The notes beneath the pieces were generated by a model. It saw only the letters and a program-made list of their open reading frames with translations, ran no database searches and had not been told where the DNA came from. 64,000 nt of DNA from Methanobacterium sp. SMA-27 (lineage in GTDB: Archaea > Methanobacteriota > Methanobacteria > Methanobacteriales > Methanobacteriaceae): assembly GCF_000744455.1 (NCBI RefSeq), contig NZ_JQLY01000001.1, positions 930,001 to 994,000 of the forward strand. The letters run 5' to 3'. Positions 1 to 10,096 of the stretch are shown here, piece after piece (position 1 is the first letter of the stretch; each line of letters begins with the position of its first letter). The position numbers and the translations under genes are program-made.

Positions 1-6
1 CACTTA

Positions 7-1674
7 TTATTCAGTTTGCCAATTTTTTATACAATCTCCAACGTTTATGCAAACGTTAATTTCACCGATTTCTAGTTCTGTTTTCATGAAAGCATCCCTT
101 GCGGGATTTGAGATGTTGGCTGCTTTGATGATGATTCCTCTACTTTTCAATTCTTTGATGAGTTCATCTAACATTTCAATACCAGATATATCAATAAATG
201 ATGTGGACTCCAAATCTAATACAAGGAGTTTAGTATCCCTATATTCATGATCTAATAGATTAACTATTTTGTTTTTAATATTATCTGCATGTAAGAATAT
301 TTGAGACCCATCTAACTTAATAATGAGCACTTCTGGAATTTGGATGCTTTTAGGGTGGCTTTTTATGTCTTTATAGTTATCTGTACATGGAACTTGGCCT
401 AATATAGATATATGTGGTTTTTTTATATTGTTAATGAGCACCAAAATGGATAATATAATGCCGATTATTAATCCTTGTATAGTTCCAAAAATAAGAACGG
501 ATAATAAAGTTAAAATGGCAATGGCAAACTCTACGTGACTAAAATTATATATAAATCGGAAATGGGGAATATCAAAGAGTCCTCTTATTGCAAAAATTAC
601 TATGGCTGCCAGTATGGTCTCTGGTAGATTGAAAAATAAACTTGTAAAGAAAACTAAAACTACCAAAATGAATAATCCGGATATTCCTCCCGCAAGCGGA
701 GTTTTAGCTCCGCTCTCATTGTTTACTGCGGTTCTAGAGACGCTCCCTCCAACGGGAAATCCATGGAACAGACCTACAGCAACATTAGATGCTCCTAAAG
801 CTAACAATTCTCTATTGGCATCAATTTTGTACCGATTTTTTATAGCGTAGTTAGTAGCTACACCATAACCCTCACTGTAACTTAAAATAAAAACTGCCAC
901 TGCTAAAATTATAAGTGTATTGAAATCAATTAAACTTGTTTCTGGAAAAACAAGTGTAGGTAATCCTTGAGGTATTGTTCCCACCACCTTAATCCCTAAA
1001 TTAGTCAGATTGGGGACTGTTAGGAGTATTATTGATCCTAATACTAATATTAGGGTGTTGGGTAGTTTTGGAAACATTTTCGTTGCAATAATTAAAAATA
1101 AGAGCCCTCCCACTCCAACGACCAATGTGGCAAGGTTGGTTTGATCAATATGCAATATCAAATATGAGATACGCTGGAAAAAATTACCAGAAGCTCCACT
1201 TATCCCAAATAGTATAGGTAACTGCCCTGATGCGATAAATAAAGCTAAACCTGCTACAAAACCAATCAAAACAGTTTTTGATATATATCTAATAATAAAT
1301 CCCAAATGTAACATCCAGGAGATGATGGCAAAAACACCAACCATAACTGCTAATAAAGATGTAATAAGAGCATATTGTCCAGCATTTACTATCAAAAGTG
1401 ACCCTAATGTGGAGCCGATCAATATGGAAAGAGCGGAGGTAGGTCCCATTGATAATTGACGCGAAGTTCCAAAAATAACATAAACTAATAAACCAATCAT
1501 TGCTGAATACAAACCTGCTTCAGGAGGTAAACCAGCTAAAGATGCATATGCAATGGCTTCAGGAATGGTGAAAGCAACTACTGTAATACCAGCTAAAATA
1601 TCAGGACGAAGCCAATTCTTATTATAAGATCTTGCCCATTCTACTACTGGAAAGATAGATAAAATATTAAACAT
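7..1674 (-). CDS. SulP family sulfate/anion transporter with STAS domain
   Basis: This 555-residue membrane protein has the SulP layout. About eleven hydrophobic segments fill residues 25-430, with the early signature FTIPEAIAYASLAGLPPE. A cytoplasmic STAS domain covers about residues 440-550 (VLIIKLDGSQIFLHAD, then LVLDLESTSFIDISGIEML). SulP proteins move sulfate, bicarbonate or similar anions across the cytoplasmic membrane, and the STAS domain regulates transport. The length is normal for the family and both ends lie in the window. The ATG at 1674 lacks an obvious Shine-Dalgarno sequence, so the message may be leaderless. It appears monocistronic. The family is clear from sequence; the transported anion cannot be told. 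Confidence 0.93.
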   Translation of the reverse strand: MFNILSIFPVVEWARSYNKNWLRPDILAGITVVAFTIPEAIAYASLAGLPPEAGLYSAMIGLLVYVIFGTSRQLSMGPTSALSILIGSTLGSLLIVNAGQYALITSLLAVMVGVFAIISWMLHLGFIIRYISKTVLIGFVAGLALFIASGQLPILFGISGASGNFFQRISYLILHIDQTNLATLVVGVGGLLFLIIATKMFPKLPNTLILVLGSIILLTVPNLTNLGIKVVGTIPQGLPTLVFPETSLIDFNTLIILAVAVFILSYSEGYGVATNYAIKNRYKIDANRELLALGASNVAVGLFHGFPVGGSVSRTAVNNESGAKTPLAGGISGLFILVVLVFFTSLFFNLPETILAAIVIFAIRGLFDIPHFRFIYNFSHVEFAIAILTLLSVLIFGTIQGLIIGIILSILVLINNIKKPHISILGQVPCTDNYKDIKSHPKSIQIPEVLIIKLDGSQIFLHADNIKNKIVNLLDHEYRDTKLLVLDLESTSFIDISGIEMLDELIKELKSRGIIIKAANISNPARDAFMKTELEIGEINVCINVGDCIKNWQTE

Positions 1675-1894
1675 GCGGTTTCTTATTTGTAATTAGAAAC
1701 AATAAAATATTGGGTATAATGGTGGATACTTTAAAATTAAAAAAGATGAATCTAACTTAATGATATGAAAAATTAATATATCAAAGCACGAATTAAGTAG
1801 AATAGTTTTCTGGGTTCATTCTTATGTAAACAATTAAAAATAAATTAGATTAAGAAAAATAGAATCATAATATATTCATAATATTATCACTATT

Positions 1895-2647
1895 TTATTT
1901 CTTTATATTGTTATTTTTCCTGTAATACTTCATTATTTCAATTTCTTCGTCTAAAAGAGACTTTTTATTACCTTTTTCGTGTCTGATTAAAATCCATACT
2001 CCAAAAACCGCACCAATAACTGCTCCTACTATATCAAACATTAAATCAGTCATAGTATCTGTAAATGGATCTAATATTGAAGATCCTTGAGTTAAAGCAC
2101 CTTGAGTAATATAGAAATTGGTAGCAGGACCAATAAAATGGTCATAACCGTATTCTATCACCTCAAGCACAGCACCCAGCCCGATTGTAACAAATACAAT
2201 TATTATCCCTGCCATTAAGTAGCTTGCCTTAAATTTATCAAACCTATAACCAATGTACACTAGCAATACGCCCATAAATGAGGTAATTGCGGGAATCATG
2301 GTATGTTGGAACTTATCATAGTAACCAAATCTAGCATATAAACTTAGAGAATCAGCTACCACATATTCGAGGACAATTATTATAAGAAATAGAATTTCAA
2401 ATTCAAGTGGAATAAATATATGTTGACGTGTTAAAATAGCCGGAAGCAAAATAAGACAAACTGCAACCAGGATCATAAAACCATAAACTGGAAAACCAAA
2501 TATAATTTCATAAATTCCAAACAATATTAGGAATATCCTTAAGGTCCATGCAATAATGACACTTATTTTGTGATCTTTAAAAAGTAAATCATCAGTTTTA
2601 AACACCATAGTAACCAATAATAAGTAAGTAATATTAATATATATCAT
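1895..2647 (-). CDS. YjdF/DUF2238-like integral membrane protein
   Basis: The 250-residue product has seven or so hydrophobic segments and a charged C-terminal tail (about the last 25 residues). The middle, with FQHTMIPAITSFMGVL and a late DTMTDLMFDIVGAVIGAVFG, resembles the YjdF/DUF2238 family, where conserved acidic and histidine residues sit at the membrane surface. The family function is not established. It stands alone, 220 bases from the SulP gene in the same direction, with no clear shared promoter. The start is the first ATG; an internal ATG about 14 codons later is also possible. The membrane nature is certain and the family assignment moderately so. Confidence 0.7.
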   Translation of the reverse strand: MIYINITYLLLVTMVFKTDDLLFKDHKISVIIAWTLRIFLILFGIYEIIFGFPVYGFMILVAVCLILLPAILTRQHIFIPLEFEILFLIIIVLEYVVADSLSLYARFGYYDKFQHTMIPAITSFMGVLLVYIGYRFDKFKASYLMAGIIIVFVTIGLGAVLEVIEYGYDHFIGPATNFYITQGALTQGSSILDPFTDTMTDLMFDIVGAVIGAVFGVWILIRHEKGNKKSLLDEEIEIMKYYRKNNNIKK

Positions 2648-2798
2648 TTATGACCTTAGAGGAATATGAATCTCTTCTATAAGTCAATGTATCCTAATCT
2701 TCTGTTTCTGATTAAAACGGAAGGATTTAAGGTAAATATTAGATTTTCAGATTTGAATAAAAAATTCCAAAATAAATAGAACAATAATTTCTTTAAAC

Positions 2799-2831
2799 TT
2801 CTCTATTGTTAGCTAAGTGGTTGTAATATTA
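2799..2831 (+). repeat. 33-base interspersed repeat, copy 1
   Basis: The core CTCTATTGTTAGC followed by AAGTGGTTG recurs at 8641-8673 with about four differences over 33 bases. Both copies lie in intergenic DNA, and each is followed downstream by a member of the AGTATGCAGG repeat family (at 3455 and 8694). The function is unknown. Confidence 0.6.
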
Positions 2832-2944
2832 CAATTATATAGCTGTTACAATTCTACCCTTTTGATCTTCAAATTTCCAAACTACATCGATTTGATGGTT
2901 CGGTCATTTTTCTTATTAATATCTCGTCATGCTTTACATTTACA

Positions 2945-3079
2945 TTAGTGACCAAACACATTTATAATTGGGATCAATAACATATCATTGGTTTATATGG
3001 TTTTTCCAACCACGTTTTCAATGTTAAGAACTTTACTTATTTCTTCAACAGTTGTTTTAATAGGATCTCCAATATCCAA
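2945..3079 (-). pseudogene. Remnant of GerW/YtfJ-family protein
   Basis: Reading the minus strand from a TTG at 3079, preceded by a strong GGAGG, gives a start resembling GerW/YtfJ-family proteins (DPIKTTVEEISKVLNIEN, then VVGKTI). An in-frame TAA then occurs, and similarity seems to continue briefly (TNDMLLIPIINVFGH) before a second stop. Intact members run well over 100 residues and have a glycine-rich second half, which is absent here. I therefore call it a decayed gene with its ribosome binding site still present. The function of the family in archaea is not established. Confidence 0.55.
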
Positions 3080-3826
3080 TCAAATTCCTCCTAATATGTA
3101 TTAATTAACTCTTTAAACTTTGTTTACCAGTTTTAAATTTTAATTTCCAATCTGGATTTTGATATATATTTAGAAATTTTTATATTAATCTTTTCAAAGC
3201 TTCAAATAAAGAGTAAACAAATAACTTGTTTATTTATATTTCCATTCAATATTCTTATTTAGAAACACAATAACATTGTAGCGAAGTATTTCGACTATAG
3301 GGTAATATGAGGCCTATAATTTATTTCAACTCTAATAATATATTTAATATTATTAATAAATTGATACTTCATTATCTTAACTTAATGGTCGATTATAAAA
3401 ATTATTCAATTATTTTAAAAAATTTATAATCTGAAATTTATCTCAAGATTATATGTATGCCCTGTAAAATCCTATTTCAAAGTCAATAAATTTTAAATTC
3501 TAAAAAAATAAAGGAATTAATTATCAGTTTTGAAGAGTTAGCTATATCTTCCTATAGTAACAATAGTTATATAATGAATGGGTAGTTAAATTTGGGATTA
3601 TTACAAAATGAGCGTAAAAAGAAGAAATAAGAGAACTGATTGTGTAATAGCTATTCTTTCTAATTTACAATATTGATGATTCAATTTTAAAATAATTCAT
3701 AAAAATTCTGATTAATTCTATATATATAATTTAGAAATTTGAATTATTATTAATAAATTTTTTTTGAAGTAAATAATATCCTAATTAATCAAACATTTAC
3801 ATTAGTAATTCAGGAGGTCCCTGGAT
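3080..3826. other. Long non-coding spacer
   Basis: No open frame with a credible start is visible. The stretch is very AT-rich and contains one diverged member of a dispersed repeat (3455-3500). The last 30 bases carry the AGGAGGT ribosome binding site of the HEAT-repeat gene. Confidence 0.5.
3455..3500 (+). repeat. Diverged copy of the AGTATGCAGG repeat family
   Basis: The stretch CTATTTCAAAGTCAATA is identical to the core of the 59-base inverted-repeat arms at 22089-22147 and 24135-24193. The flanking bases GTATGC and AAAAT also match. The GCAGGC part is altered here. It lies in a gene-free spacer. Confidence 0.6.
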
Positions 3827-5113
3827 ATGGGTTATAAATTTAATAAATTAGATATAGAAAAATTAAGGGCAAAAAATGATATTAAAGGGCTAATTAAAAC
3901 ACTTAAACATGAAGATAGCAATATTCGAATGTTTGCAGCAATTTCTTTAGGGGAAATAGGTGATAAAAAAGCCATAGTTCCTTTAATCCAATCCTTAAAA
4001 GATGAAGAAGAATGTGTCCGAAATGAAGTCTTAAATTCTCTTGTTAAAATTGGAGACCCTGCCGTAGATAATCTTATAGTGGCGTTGAAAGATGAAAAAC
4101 TTGAGGAAGGAGTAAAATTCGCTCTTATTAAAATTGGGGAACCCTCATCAAGGAATTTAATGTTTAAGTACAATAATCAAAATAGGGATACTAAGATTTA
4201 TTATATTAATCTTATGGGTGAAATAGGAGATAAAAATTCAATTGAACATTTAATACACATTTTAAAAGATATAAAAAGCAATGAAAAATATGATCGTGAA
4301 ATATTAATTTCAACTATTAAATCACTCGGTAAGATTGGAGATGAAAGAGCTAGAGATATAATACACGATTTATATTTTAGGTTTTGCCGTAGCCAAAGTG
4401 ATAGATACTTAACAGAATTATTTATGGATGTTATTATTAATGTAGATAGAAATGGTTCTGATTTTTTAGTACAAGAATTATCAAGTAATGATTGTAAGGT
4501 AAGGGAGGAAGTTGCAGATGCCCTTATTAAGATGGAATATCAAATGGCAGTGGATCCTCTAATCCTGGCTTTAACAGACAATAACGGGGATATTTTCCGA
4601 AAGAGGGCATCAGAGATACTTTCTAGGATAGGTAAACCTGCAGTTATCCCTCTTATCCAAGCCTTAAGAGATGAAGATAGATATCTTAGATGTGGGGCAG
4701 CAGATTCTCTTGGTAAAATTGGAGATGAAAGGGCAGTAAACCCCCTTATTAATGCTTTAAAGGACAAAGATAGTTATATCAGATTAGAAGCAGCAAAGGC
4801 TCTAGACAAGATTGGTTGGAAGTCTAGAGGCGGACAAGAAAATGTATATTATTTAATTGCAAAAACAAAATGGATTGAAGTATCTAAAATAGGAAAACTT
4901 GCAGTGTTCCCTCTTATTCAGACTTTAAAATACGGAGAGTTGGATCTTCGATTTAACGCGGCTGAGACACTTGGTGAAATAGGAGATGAAAGGGCCTTAG
5001 AACCTTTAAAACAAACTTTAAAAGACGAAGATGAGGATGTTCGTAAAAAAGTATCGGAAGTTCTGGTTAATATGGGTTGGAATTCTAAAACTGATATGAT
5101 ATCCATTAGTTAA
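3827..5113 (+). CDS. HEAT-repeat (PBS-lyase type) protein
   Basis: The 428-residue protein is built almost wholly of HEAT-like repeats of about 31 residues. Each repeat carries the signature A..LG.IGD..A..PLI..LKDE (for example AAISLGEIGDKKAIVPLIQS and SLGKIGDERAVNPLI). Such repeats form an alpha-solenoid scaffold for protein-protein contact. No catalytic motif, signal peptide or membrane segment is seen. The start is fixed by AGGAGGT nine bases upstream of the ATG. The middle (about residues 110-210) and a patch near residue 340 are less regular. It is transcribed alone. A partner cannot be inferred from the neighbours, although the same repeat type recurs inside the helicase gene at 35939. 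Confidence 0.85.
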   Translation: MGYKFNKLDIEKLRAKNDIKGLIKTLKHEDSNIRMFAAISLGEIGDKKAIVPLIQSLKDEEECVRNEVLNSLVKIGDPAVDNLIVALKDEKLEEGVKFALIKIGEPSSRNLMFKYNNQNRDTKIYYINLMGEIGDKNSIEHLIHILKDIKSNEKYDREILISTIKSLGKIGDERARDIIHDLYFRFCRSQSDRYLTELFMDVIINVDRNGSDFLVQELSSNDCKVREEVADALIKMEYQMAVDPLILALTDNNGDIFRKRASEILSRIGKPAVIPLIQALRDEDRYLRCGAADSLGKIGDERAVNPLINALKDKDSYIRLEAAKALDKIGWKSRGGQENVYYLIAKTKWIEVSKIGKLAVFPLIQTLKYGELDLRFNAAETLGEIGDERALEPLKQTLKDEDEDVRKKVSEVLVNMGWNSKTDMISIS

Positions 5114-5482
5114 ATGTAAAAAAAGATGAGGATTAGTTTAATCCTTCAGTTCTTAATAAAGTTCTTAAATGGATCTTCTTTATATCCTTCATAGTCAGAT
5201 TCCTGTTATCAATCTAGAAAACAATAACAAAGGGGCATCTAAATATTAAACAGTAACTAGAGGTTTCCAATGGAATTCGGGATATAAAGTAGTAATAGTA
5301 AGTTTAAAAAAAATGAATCATTTGCTATTTTAATATTAATACAAAAATTTATTTTCAATTAATGCTATAAATTAATATATCTATGAAAGAGTTAGTGATA
5401 AGTCATGGTATTTGTACAGTAAATTAGAACAAACTTAGAATTTGTTTAATATTTCGAATCTTCTTAATATGAGGTTATATTG
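5114..5482. other. Spacer upstream of the polyphosphate operon
   Basis: No gene is visible. AT-rich stretches that could hold the ppx-ppk promoter lie around 5340-5390, and the ribosome binding site GAGGT is at 5471-5475. Confidence 0.4.
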
Positions 5483-6394
5483 ATGTTGTATGGAGTCGTA
5501 GATATAGGTTCAAACACTGTAAAATTAAATGTTTACAAGTCCCAGGATAATGATATAAGTATCGAATTTTCAGAAAAAGAAAATTTAGGTTTAATATTTT
5601 ATATAAACAACGGAAAACTAACAGATAACGGCATTGAAGAGTTAGTAACTGTTCTTAAAAAAATGAAAAATGATCTAGACTATTTAAAAATAGATAATTA
5701 CAGTTTCTTTTCTACAGCATCGTTGAGAAATATTGAAAACAGCGATGAAGTTATACAAATTATTAAGAATAGGGTAAATATAGAAATTGATCTATTATCT
5801 GGTGAGGAAGAGGGAGAATTAAGTTTTTTTGGATCTATACCCACCATCAAAGAGGATGATGGAATTTTAATTGATTTAGGAGGGGGTAGTGTAGAAATTG
5901 TACTTTTTAAGGATAGAAAAATATATGAAAAATACAGTATTCCTATTGGTTTTCTAAAAATGTTCAATGATTATGTTTCTGATATAATACCCAATAAAAA
6001 AGAGTGCAAACTGATTCAAGAAAGAACATACTCTGAATTGGATAAAATTGGTCTTAAAAATAATGAAAAAATTCCTTTTATGTGTGGTGTAGGGGGAAGT
6101 ATTCGTGCTATTAAAAAATTACTGGTAAATTTAGATTTACAGAAGAAGAAAGACAATTTAGTAGATGTTAAATTGTTAAAACAGTTAAAAGAAGAACTTA
6201 AACTCGATGAATCAAATCATAATAACTATATCTATTACAAAATATTACATGTCAAACCATCTAGGGTCCATACTTTAGTTCCTGCTTTGTTGATAGTCGA
6301 ATCAATTACTTCCTATTTTAGCTGTGAAGCAATACAGATCAGTAAATTTAGTGTTAGGGAAGGATATTTACTTAGAAAAATGTTAAAGGGGTAA
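5483..6394 (+). CDS. ppx: Exopolyphosphatase, Ppx/GppA family (short form)
   Basis: The 303-residue protein opens with the phosphate-loop signature VDIGSNTVKLNVY of the actin-like Ppx/GppA fold. It carries the second phosphate/metal motif LIDLGGGSVEIVLF near residue 135 and GVGGSIRAIKK near 210. Such enzymes remove terminal phosphate from polyphosphate, or 5'-phosphate from pppGpp. The C-terminal HD-like domain of the long E. coli form is missing, as in other short Ppx proteins. I place the start at the ATG behind GAGGTTATAT rather than the TTG one codon earlier. The polyphosphate kinase gene follows after seven bases, so the two are surely co-transcribed. Confidence 0.9.
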   Translation: MLYGVVDIGSNTVKLNVYKSQDNDISIEFSEKENLGLIFYINNGKLTDNGIEELVTVLKKMKNDLDYLKIDNYSFFSTASLRNIENSDEVIQIIKNRVNIEIDLLSGEEEGELSFFGSIPTIKEDDGILIDLGGGSVEIVLFKDRKIYEKYSIPIGFLKMFNDYVSDIIPNKKECKLIQERTYSELDKIGLKNNEKIPFMCGVGGSIRAIKKLLVNLDLQKKKDNLVDVKLLKQLKEELKLDESNHNNYIYYKILHVKPSRVHTLVPALLIVESITSYFSCEAIQISKFSVREGYLLRKMLKG

Positions 6395-6401
6395 ACTAAA
6401 C

Positions 6402-8522
6402 ATGTCTAAAGAGGATTATAGTTTTACCCAAAACCGTGAATTGTCCTGGTTAAACTTTAATGAACGTGTTTTAGAAGAAGCAGAGGATGCTTCTGTTCCT
6501 TTATTAGAACGTTTGAAATTTGTATCTATTTTCTCAAGTAATTTAGATGAATTTTACATGGTTAGATGTGGAAGTTTATATGATCTATCCCTTATTGATG
6601 AGGATTATCGGGATAATAAAACCGGTTTGAATGCACAGGATCAACTTGCAGATGTCTTTGAAAGGACTAAATTATTATACAAACGTCGAGATGACGTATA
6701 TAAATCTATAAATTCTAGTTTAAAAGAGGAAGGTATCTATGATCTCGATTTTGAAGATCTGACAAAGACTGAAAAAAAATTTATAAACAAATTTTTCTTT
6801 AACTATATTTTCCCAGTTTTATCCCCACAAGTTATTGATGTTCACCATCCATTTCCCCATTTATTAAACAAATCCCTGAATGTCATGTTGATGATAAGGG
6901 ATAAAGATGTAATTTTGTATGGGCTTATCCCAATCCCATCAACTTTACCCAGTATAATCTATTTTCCAAAGGATGAAATGCGTTTTATATTATTAGAAAA
7001 AATAATATATGAATATGTTAATGAAATCTTTTCAAATTACGACATAGAATTTAAAACCATAGTTTCTGTTACGAGAAATGCTGATATAACCCTATCTGAT
7101 TCCCAAATTGATGAAGATGAAGATTATAAGGGGTACATGAAAAAAATTTTAAAGAAAAGAACTCGATTAGCACCCATCAGATTAGAGTTCTATAAATATT
7201 CTAACTCTAAATTAAGCAATTTTCTATGTGAACAGTTAAATACCCAACAGAGTCAAGTACAAATCTCTGATACTCCTTTGGATATGGATTATGTATTTAA
7301 ATTGTACAGTCATATAGAAAAGAAAAATGAACTGGTCTACCATAAACTATCATTTAATCCATACTATCCTAAAATACCAAAAACTGTAAGGGAAGGAAAG
7401 ATTATACCACAGCTAAAAAAGAGGGATTTTTTATTATTCTATCCATATGATTCAATAGAACCATTTTTAAGATTATTAAAAGAGGCAGCTAACGATGAAA
7501 ATGTTGTATCTGTTAAAATTACCCTCTACAGACTGGCGAGATCTTCTTCGATTATAAAATATCTACTGGAAGCAAGTGAAAATGGGAAAGAGGTAACAGT
7601 TTTAATTGAACTAAGAGCTAGATTTGATGAAGCAAATAATATTCACTATGCTGGTTTATTAGAAGAAGCAGGTTGTAGGATTTTGTACGGTTTTGAAGAT
7701 TACAAGGTCCATTCAAAGGTTTGTTTGATTACACGGAAAGAGAAGAACAACATCAAATATATCACCCAACTGGGGACTGGTAACTACAATGAAAAAACCA
7801 GTAAATTATACACAGATTTTAGTTTTATTACACGAAACCATGCCATTGGAAGAGATGCCATGTTGTTCTTTAAAAATATGGCAATTTCTAATTTAAATGG
7901 TGAGTATGAAAAGTTGTTAGTTGCACCATTTGGATTTAAAAACAAAGTAATTGAAAAGATCAACAATGAAATTGAAAATGCAAAGAATAACCGTCCAGCC
8001 AGTATTTTCATGAAAATGAATTCCCTAACAGACAGGGAATTGATTGATATGTTATCTAAGGCATCTAATGCAGGTGTGAAAATTAAATTAATAATTAGAT
8101 CCATCTGTTGTTTACTCCCAGGAATACCTGGTAAGACTGAAAATATTGAGATCATCAGCATAGTTGGCAGGTTTTTGGAACATTCAAGGATATACTGTTT
8201 TGGTACAGAAGAAGATGCCACAATATATTTATCTAGCGGAGATTTAATGAATAGAAATACTGAAAAACGTGTTGAACTTACTTTTCCTATTGAAAAACCT
8301 ATCTTAAAGAAACAGTTAATGAATATAATAGATACTATGCTTAATGACAATGTCAAAGCTCGAAAAATTAATGATAAAGGAGAGTATGAGAGAGTTATTA
8401 GAAGTATAGATCTAATTGATTCACAAATTTATTTCATGAATAATGATTTCTCAGAATGTGGTAAAGAGGAAGTGGGGAATGAATCATTTTTCACTAAACT
8501 GAAACATTTATTGAAAAGATAA
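6402..8522 (+). CDS. ppk1: Polyphosphate kinase 1
   Basis: The 706-residue product has the Ppk1 domain order. An N-terminal helical domain (QNRELSWLNFNERVLEEA, then SSNLDEFYMVR) and a head domain with HPFPHLLNKSLN are followed by two phospholipase-D-like catalytic domains. The phosphorylated histidine lies in KVHSKVCLITRK near residue 430, and the second catalytic histidine in LEHSRIYCFG near 590. The enzyme makes polyphosphate reversibly from ATP. The length is standard. With ppx directly upstream this makes a synthesis and breakdown pair, probably controlling phosphate storage. Confidence 0.95.
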   Translation: MSKEDYSFTQNRELSWLNFNERVLEEAEDASVPLLERLKFVSIFSSNLDEFYMVRCGSLYDLSLIDEDYRDNKTGLNAQDQLADVFERTKLLYKRRDDVYKSINSSLKEEGIYDLDFEDLTKTEKKFINKFFFNYIFPVLSPQVIDVHHPFPHLLNKSLNVMLMIRDKDVILYGLIPIPSTLPSIIYFPKDEMRFILLEKIIYEYVNEIFSNYDIEFKTIVSVTRNADITLSDSQIDEDEDYKGYMKKILKKRTRLAPIRLEFYKYSNSKLSNFLCEQLNTQQSQVQISDTPLDMDYVFKLYSHIEKKNELVYHKLSFNPYYPKIPKTVREGKIIPQLKKRDFLLFYPYDSIEPFLRLLKEAANDENVVSVKITLYRLARSSSIIKYLLEASENGKEVTVLIELRARFDEANNIHYAGLLEEAGCRILYGFEDYKVHSKVCLITRKEKNNIKYITQLGTGNYNEKTSKLYTDFSFITRNHAIGRDAMLFFKNMAISNLNGEYEKLLVAPFGFKNKVIEKINNEIENAKNNRPASIFMKMNSLTDRELIDMLSKASNAGVKIKLIIRSICCLLPGIPGKTENIEIISIVGRFLEHSRIYCFGTEEDATIYLSSGDLMNRNTEKRVELTFPIEKPILKKQLMNIIDTMLNDNVKARKINDKGEYERVIRSIDLIDSQIYFMNNDFSECGKEEVGNESFFTKLKHLLKR

Positions 8523-8640
8523 ATTACAATCCATAAATTAGATCTTATAAGTTAACTTCGTATATTTCTCATAACAGAGTAATTCATAGAAAAAAGAATA
8601 TAATTTTTATAAGTATTATTAATTAATTACTTCGTGATAA

Positions 8641-8673
8641 TTCTCTATTGTTAGCCAAGTGGTTGGAATACTA
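8641..8673 (+). repeat. 33-base interspersed repeat, copy 2
   Basis: This matches 2799-2831 with about four differences. It lies about 120 bases after ppk1 in non-coding DNA. Confidence 0.6.
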
Positions 8674-8693
8674 AATTTATAGAATCTAAAAAT

Positions 8694-8708
8694 AGTATGC
8701 AGGCATAC
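8694..8708 (+). repeat. Short AGTATGCAGGCA element with internal dyad
   Basis: AGTATGCAGGCA matches the inner end of the arms of the inverted repeat at 22089/24135. Here the sequence GTATGC-AG-GCATAC is itself a perfect dyad of six bases per arm. Confidence 0.4.
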
Positions 8709-9070
8709 ACACATTTATGATCTGGTAAGTATCCACTTATCAATCTTTTATTTTAATGATTATTCCATAATCTTACTATTTTTAATATTAGCTGAAGGAT
8801 CCAATTGTAGATTTACTATGAAATGAATAATGATGCCACAACAAAAATGTCTAAGTAAGAATATTCCAAACTAATGGATTAATTAGAACATATCTGATGA
8901 CTGTAGCTATATCTACATTTCCATGATCAGGATCATAATCCTAAAGACAAATTAGGATGTTTGAATTTCTCTGTGCAATCTTAAAGATGTTGTAATCCGC
9001 TCTTAAAACTTACATTATTGGATAGGTATGCATTAAAATAAACTTATTACATCCAGTGCGGATATATGTT

Positions 9071-9463
9071 TTATCGTTTTTCTGATTCAAATAAACTTAT
9101 TGAACTATCTAAACCGTCTTTACTTGATTCTATGATGTCTATTGCAGATTGTAGTTCATCAATTTTATATTTTTGATCAACAATTAAACGATGGATAATG
9201 AATCCTATAATAGATAAGATCGCCATGAAAATCAGAGTATAGAAAATTAAAACTAATACATATTGATAAAATGTTAAATTATCTAATGTAGTAGCTGATA
9301 AAATGAAAACTACTAAAAATGCGAAGATAAAACAGCTGGCTATGATCAATAATAATTTTTGGTCATCATTCCTATCCTTAAATGATGAATAAGCTGCTAT
9401 AGACAAGGAAGATCCTGCTAAACTTAAAACTAGAAATTCTGGTATTAAAGCAATAATATCCAT
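9071..9463 (-). CDS. Small membrane protein of unknown function
   Basis: The 130-residue protein has three or four hydrophobic segments in its first 95 residues. A charged, probably helical cytoplasmic tail follows (QKYKIDELQSAIDIIES, ending SSISLFESEKR). It follows the 205-residue gene in the same direction after 15 bases, so the two are probably one operon. I do not recognise the family. The tail could be a short coiled coil for partner binding. Confidence 0.65.
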   Translation of the reverse strand: MDIIALIPEFLVLSLAGSSLSIAAYSSFKDRNDDQKLLLIIASCFIFAFLVVFILSATTLDNLTFYQYVLVLIFYTLIFMAILSIIGFIIHRLIVDQKYKIDELQSAIDIIESSKDGLDSSISLFESEKR

Positions 9464-9478
9464 TTTTTAGCACCTTTT

Positions 9479-10096
9479 TTAATAACATTCTTGATTCAAT
9501 ACTTCTTCTTTCGTTAAAGGACGGGCATATTTCTGCATTTTACTAAAAGCCTGATTATATATTTTTATTAATTCTGGTTGTGCCTTTTTTATCCCTACAG
9601 ATCCACGAATTTCGTTGTGTCTATCAGGTTTTTCAATGTACAAATGACTTTTATTAAAAATCATAAAATGTTTGGTAGGTCTTTTTGGCAAGACTAAATA
9701 TTCAACACTCTTATATTTATCAAGAAGAGTGTAAATTTCCATCCTATCCTCACAAAATACTTTAGGACCGCCAATGATTGTTATTGATTCAAATTTATGA
9801 TTTGCGGCGTGTTTAATTATCTCTTGTACACCTTCGCTGAATTCTCCCACAATTACTTTAAGTTCCAATTCATCAACAATTTTTCCTTTAATTTTAAGAT
9901 TTTTCAATCCTTCAATCAGATTAAATCTCCACACTCTTCTTTTATATCTTTCTGAACTGTGAAAAAGAACTATTTCATTCCCATACAACTTATTATAATG
10001 GGGATTATGCCTATAAATTAATTTAAGTAAGATGATAATTATTAATGTCGATAAACTCATTAATATCAAAATTACTCTATAATCAAATTGCATCAT
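9479..10096 (-). CDS. Membrane-anchored protein of unknown function
   Basis: The 205-residue protein has one N-terminal membrane segment (about residues 8-25) followed by a soluble alpha/beta domain. A Rossmann-like strand (FESITIIGGPKVF) precedes RPTKHFMIFNKSHLYIEKP. That arrangement recalls the C-terminal part of sensor proteins with phospholipase-D-like regulatory domains, but the full HxKxxxxD pattern is not present, so no activity is claimed. It is the first gene of a two-gene unit with the small membrane protein downstream. The start ATG has a preceding GAGGGG. Confidence 0.65.
   Translation of the reverse strand: MMQFDYRVILILMSLSTLIIIILLKLIYRHNPHYNKLYGNEIVLFHSSERYKRRVWRFNLIEGLKNLKIKGKIVDELELKVIVGEFSEGVQEIIKHAANHKFESITIIGGPKVFCEDRMEIYTLLDKYKSVEYLVLPKRPTKHFMIFNKSHLYIEKPDRHNEIRGSVGIKKAQPELIKIYNQAFSKMQKYARPLTKEEVLNQECY

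Larger units (their letters stand above)
8523..9070. other. Spacer holding two short repeats
   Basis: This gene-free gap between convergent genes holds copy 2 of the 33-base repeat (8641) and a short AGTATGCAGGC element (8694). No ORF with a plausible start is seen. Confidence 0.4.

Noticed and set aside
3832..5106. Three minus-strand open frames within the HEAT-repeat gene
   Set aside because: They are periodic shadows created by the repeat structure of the plus-strand gene.
7784..8356. 190-codon minus-strand frame inside ppk1
   Set aside because: It is antisense to the conserved catalytic region of polyphosphate kinase, with no start signal.
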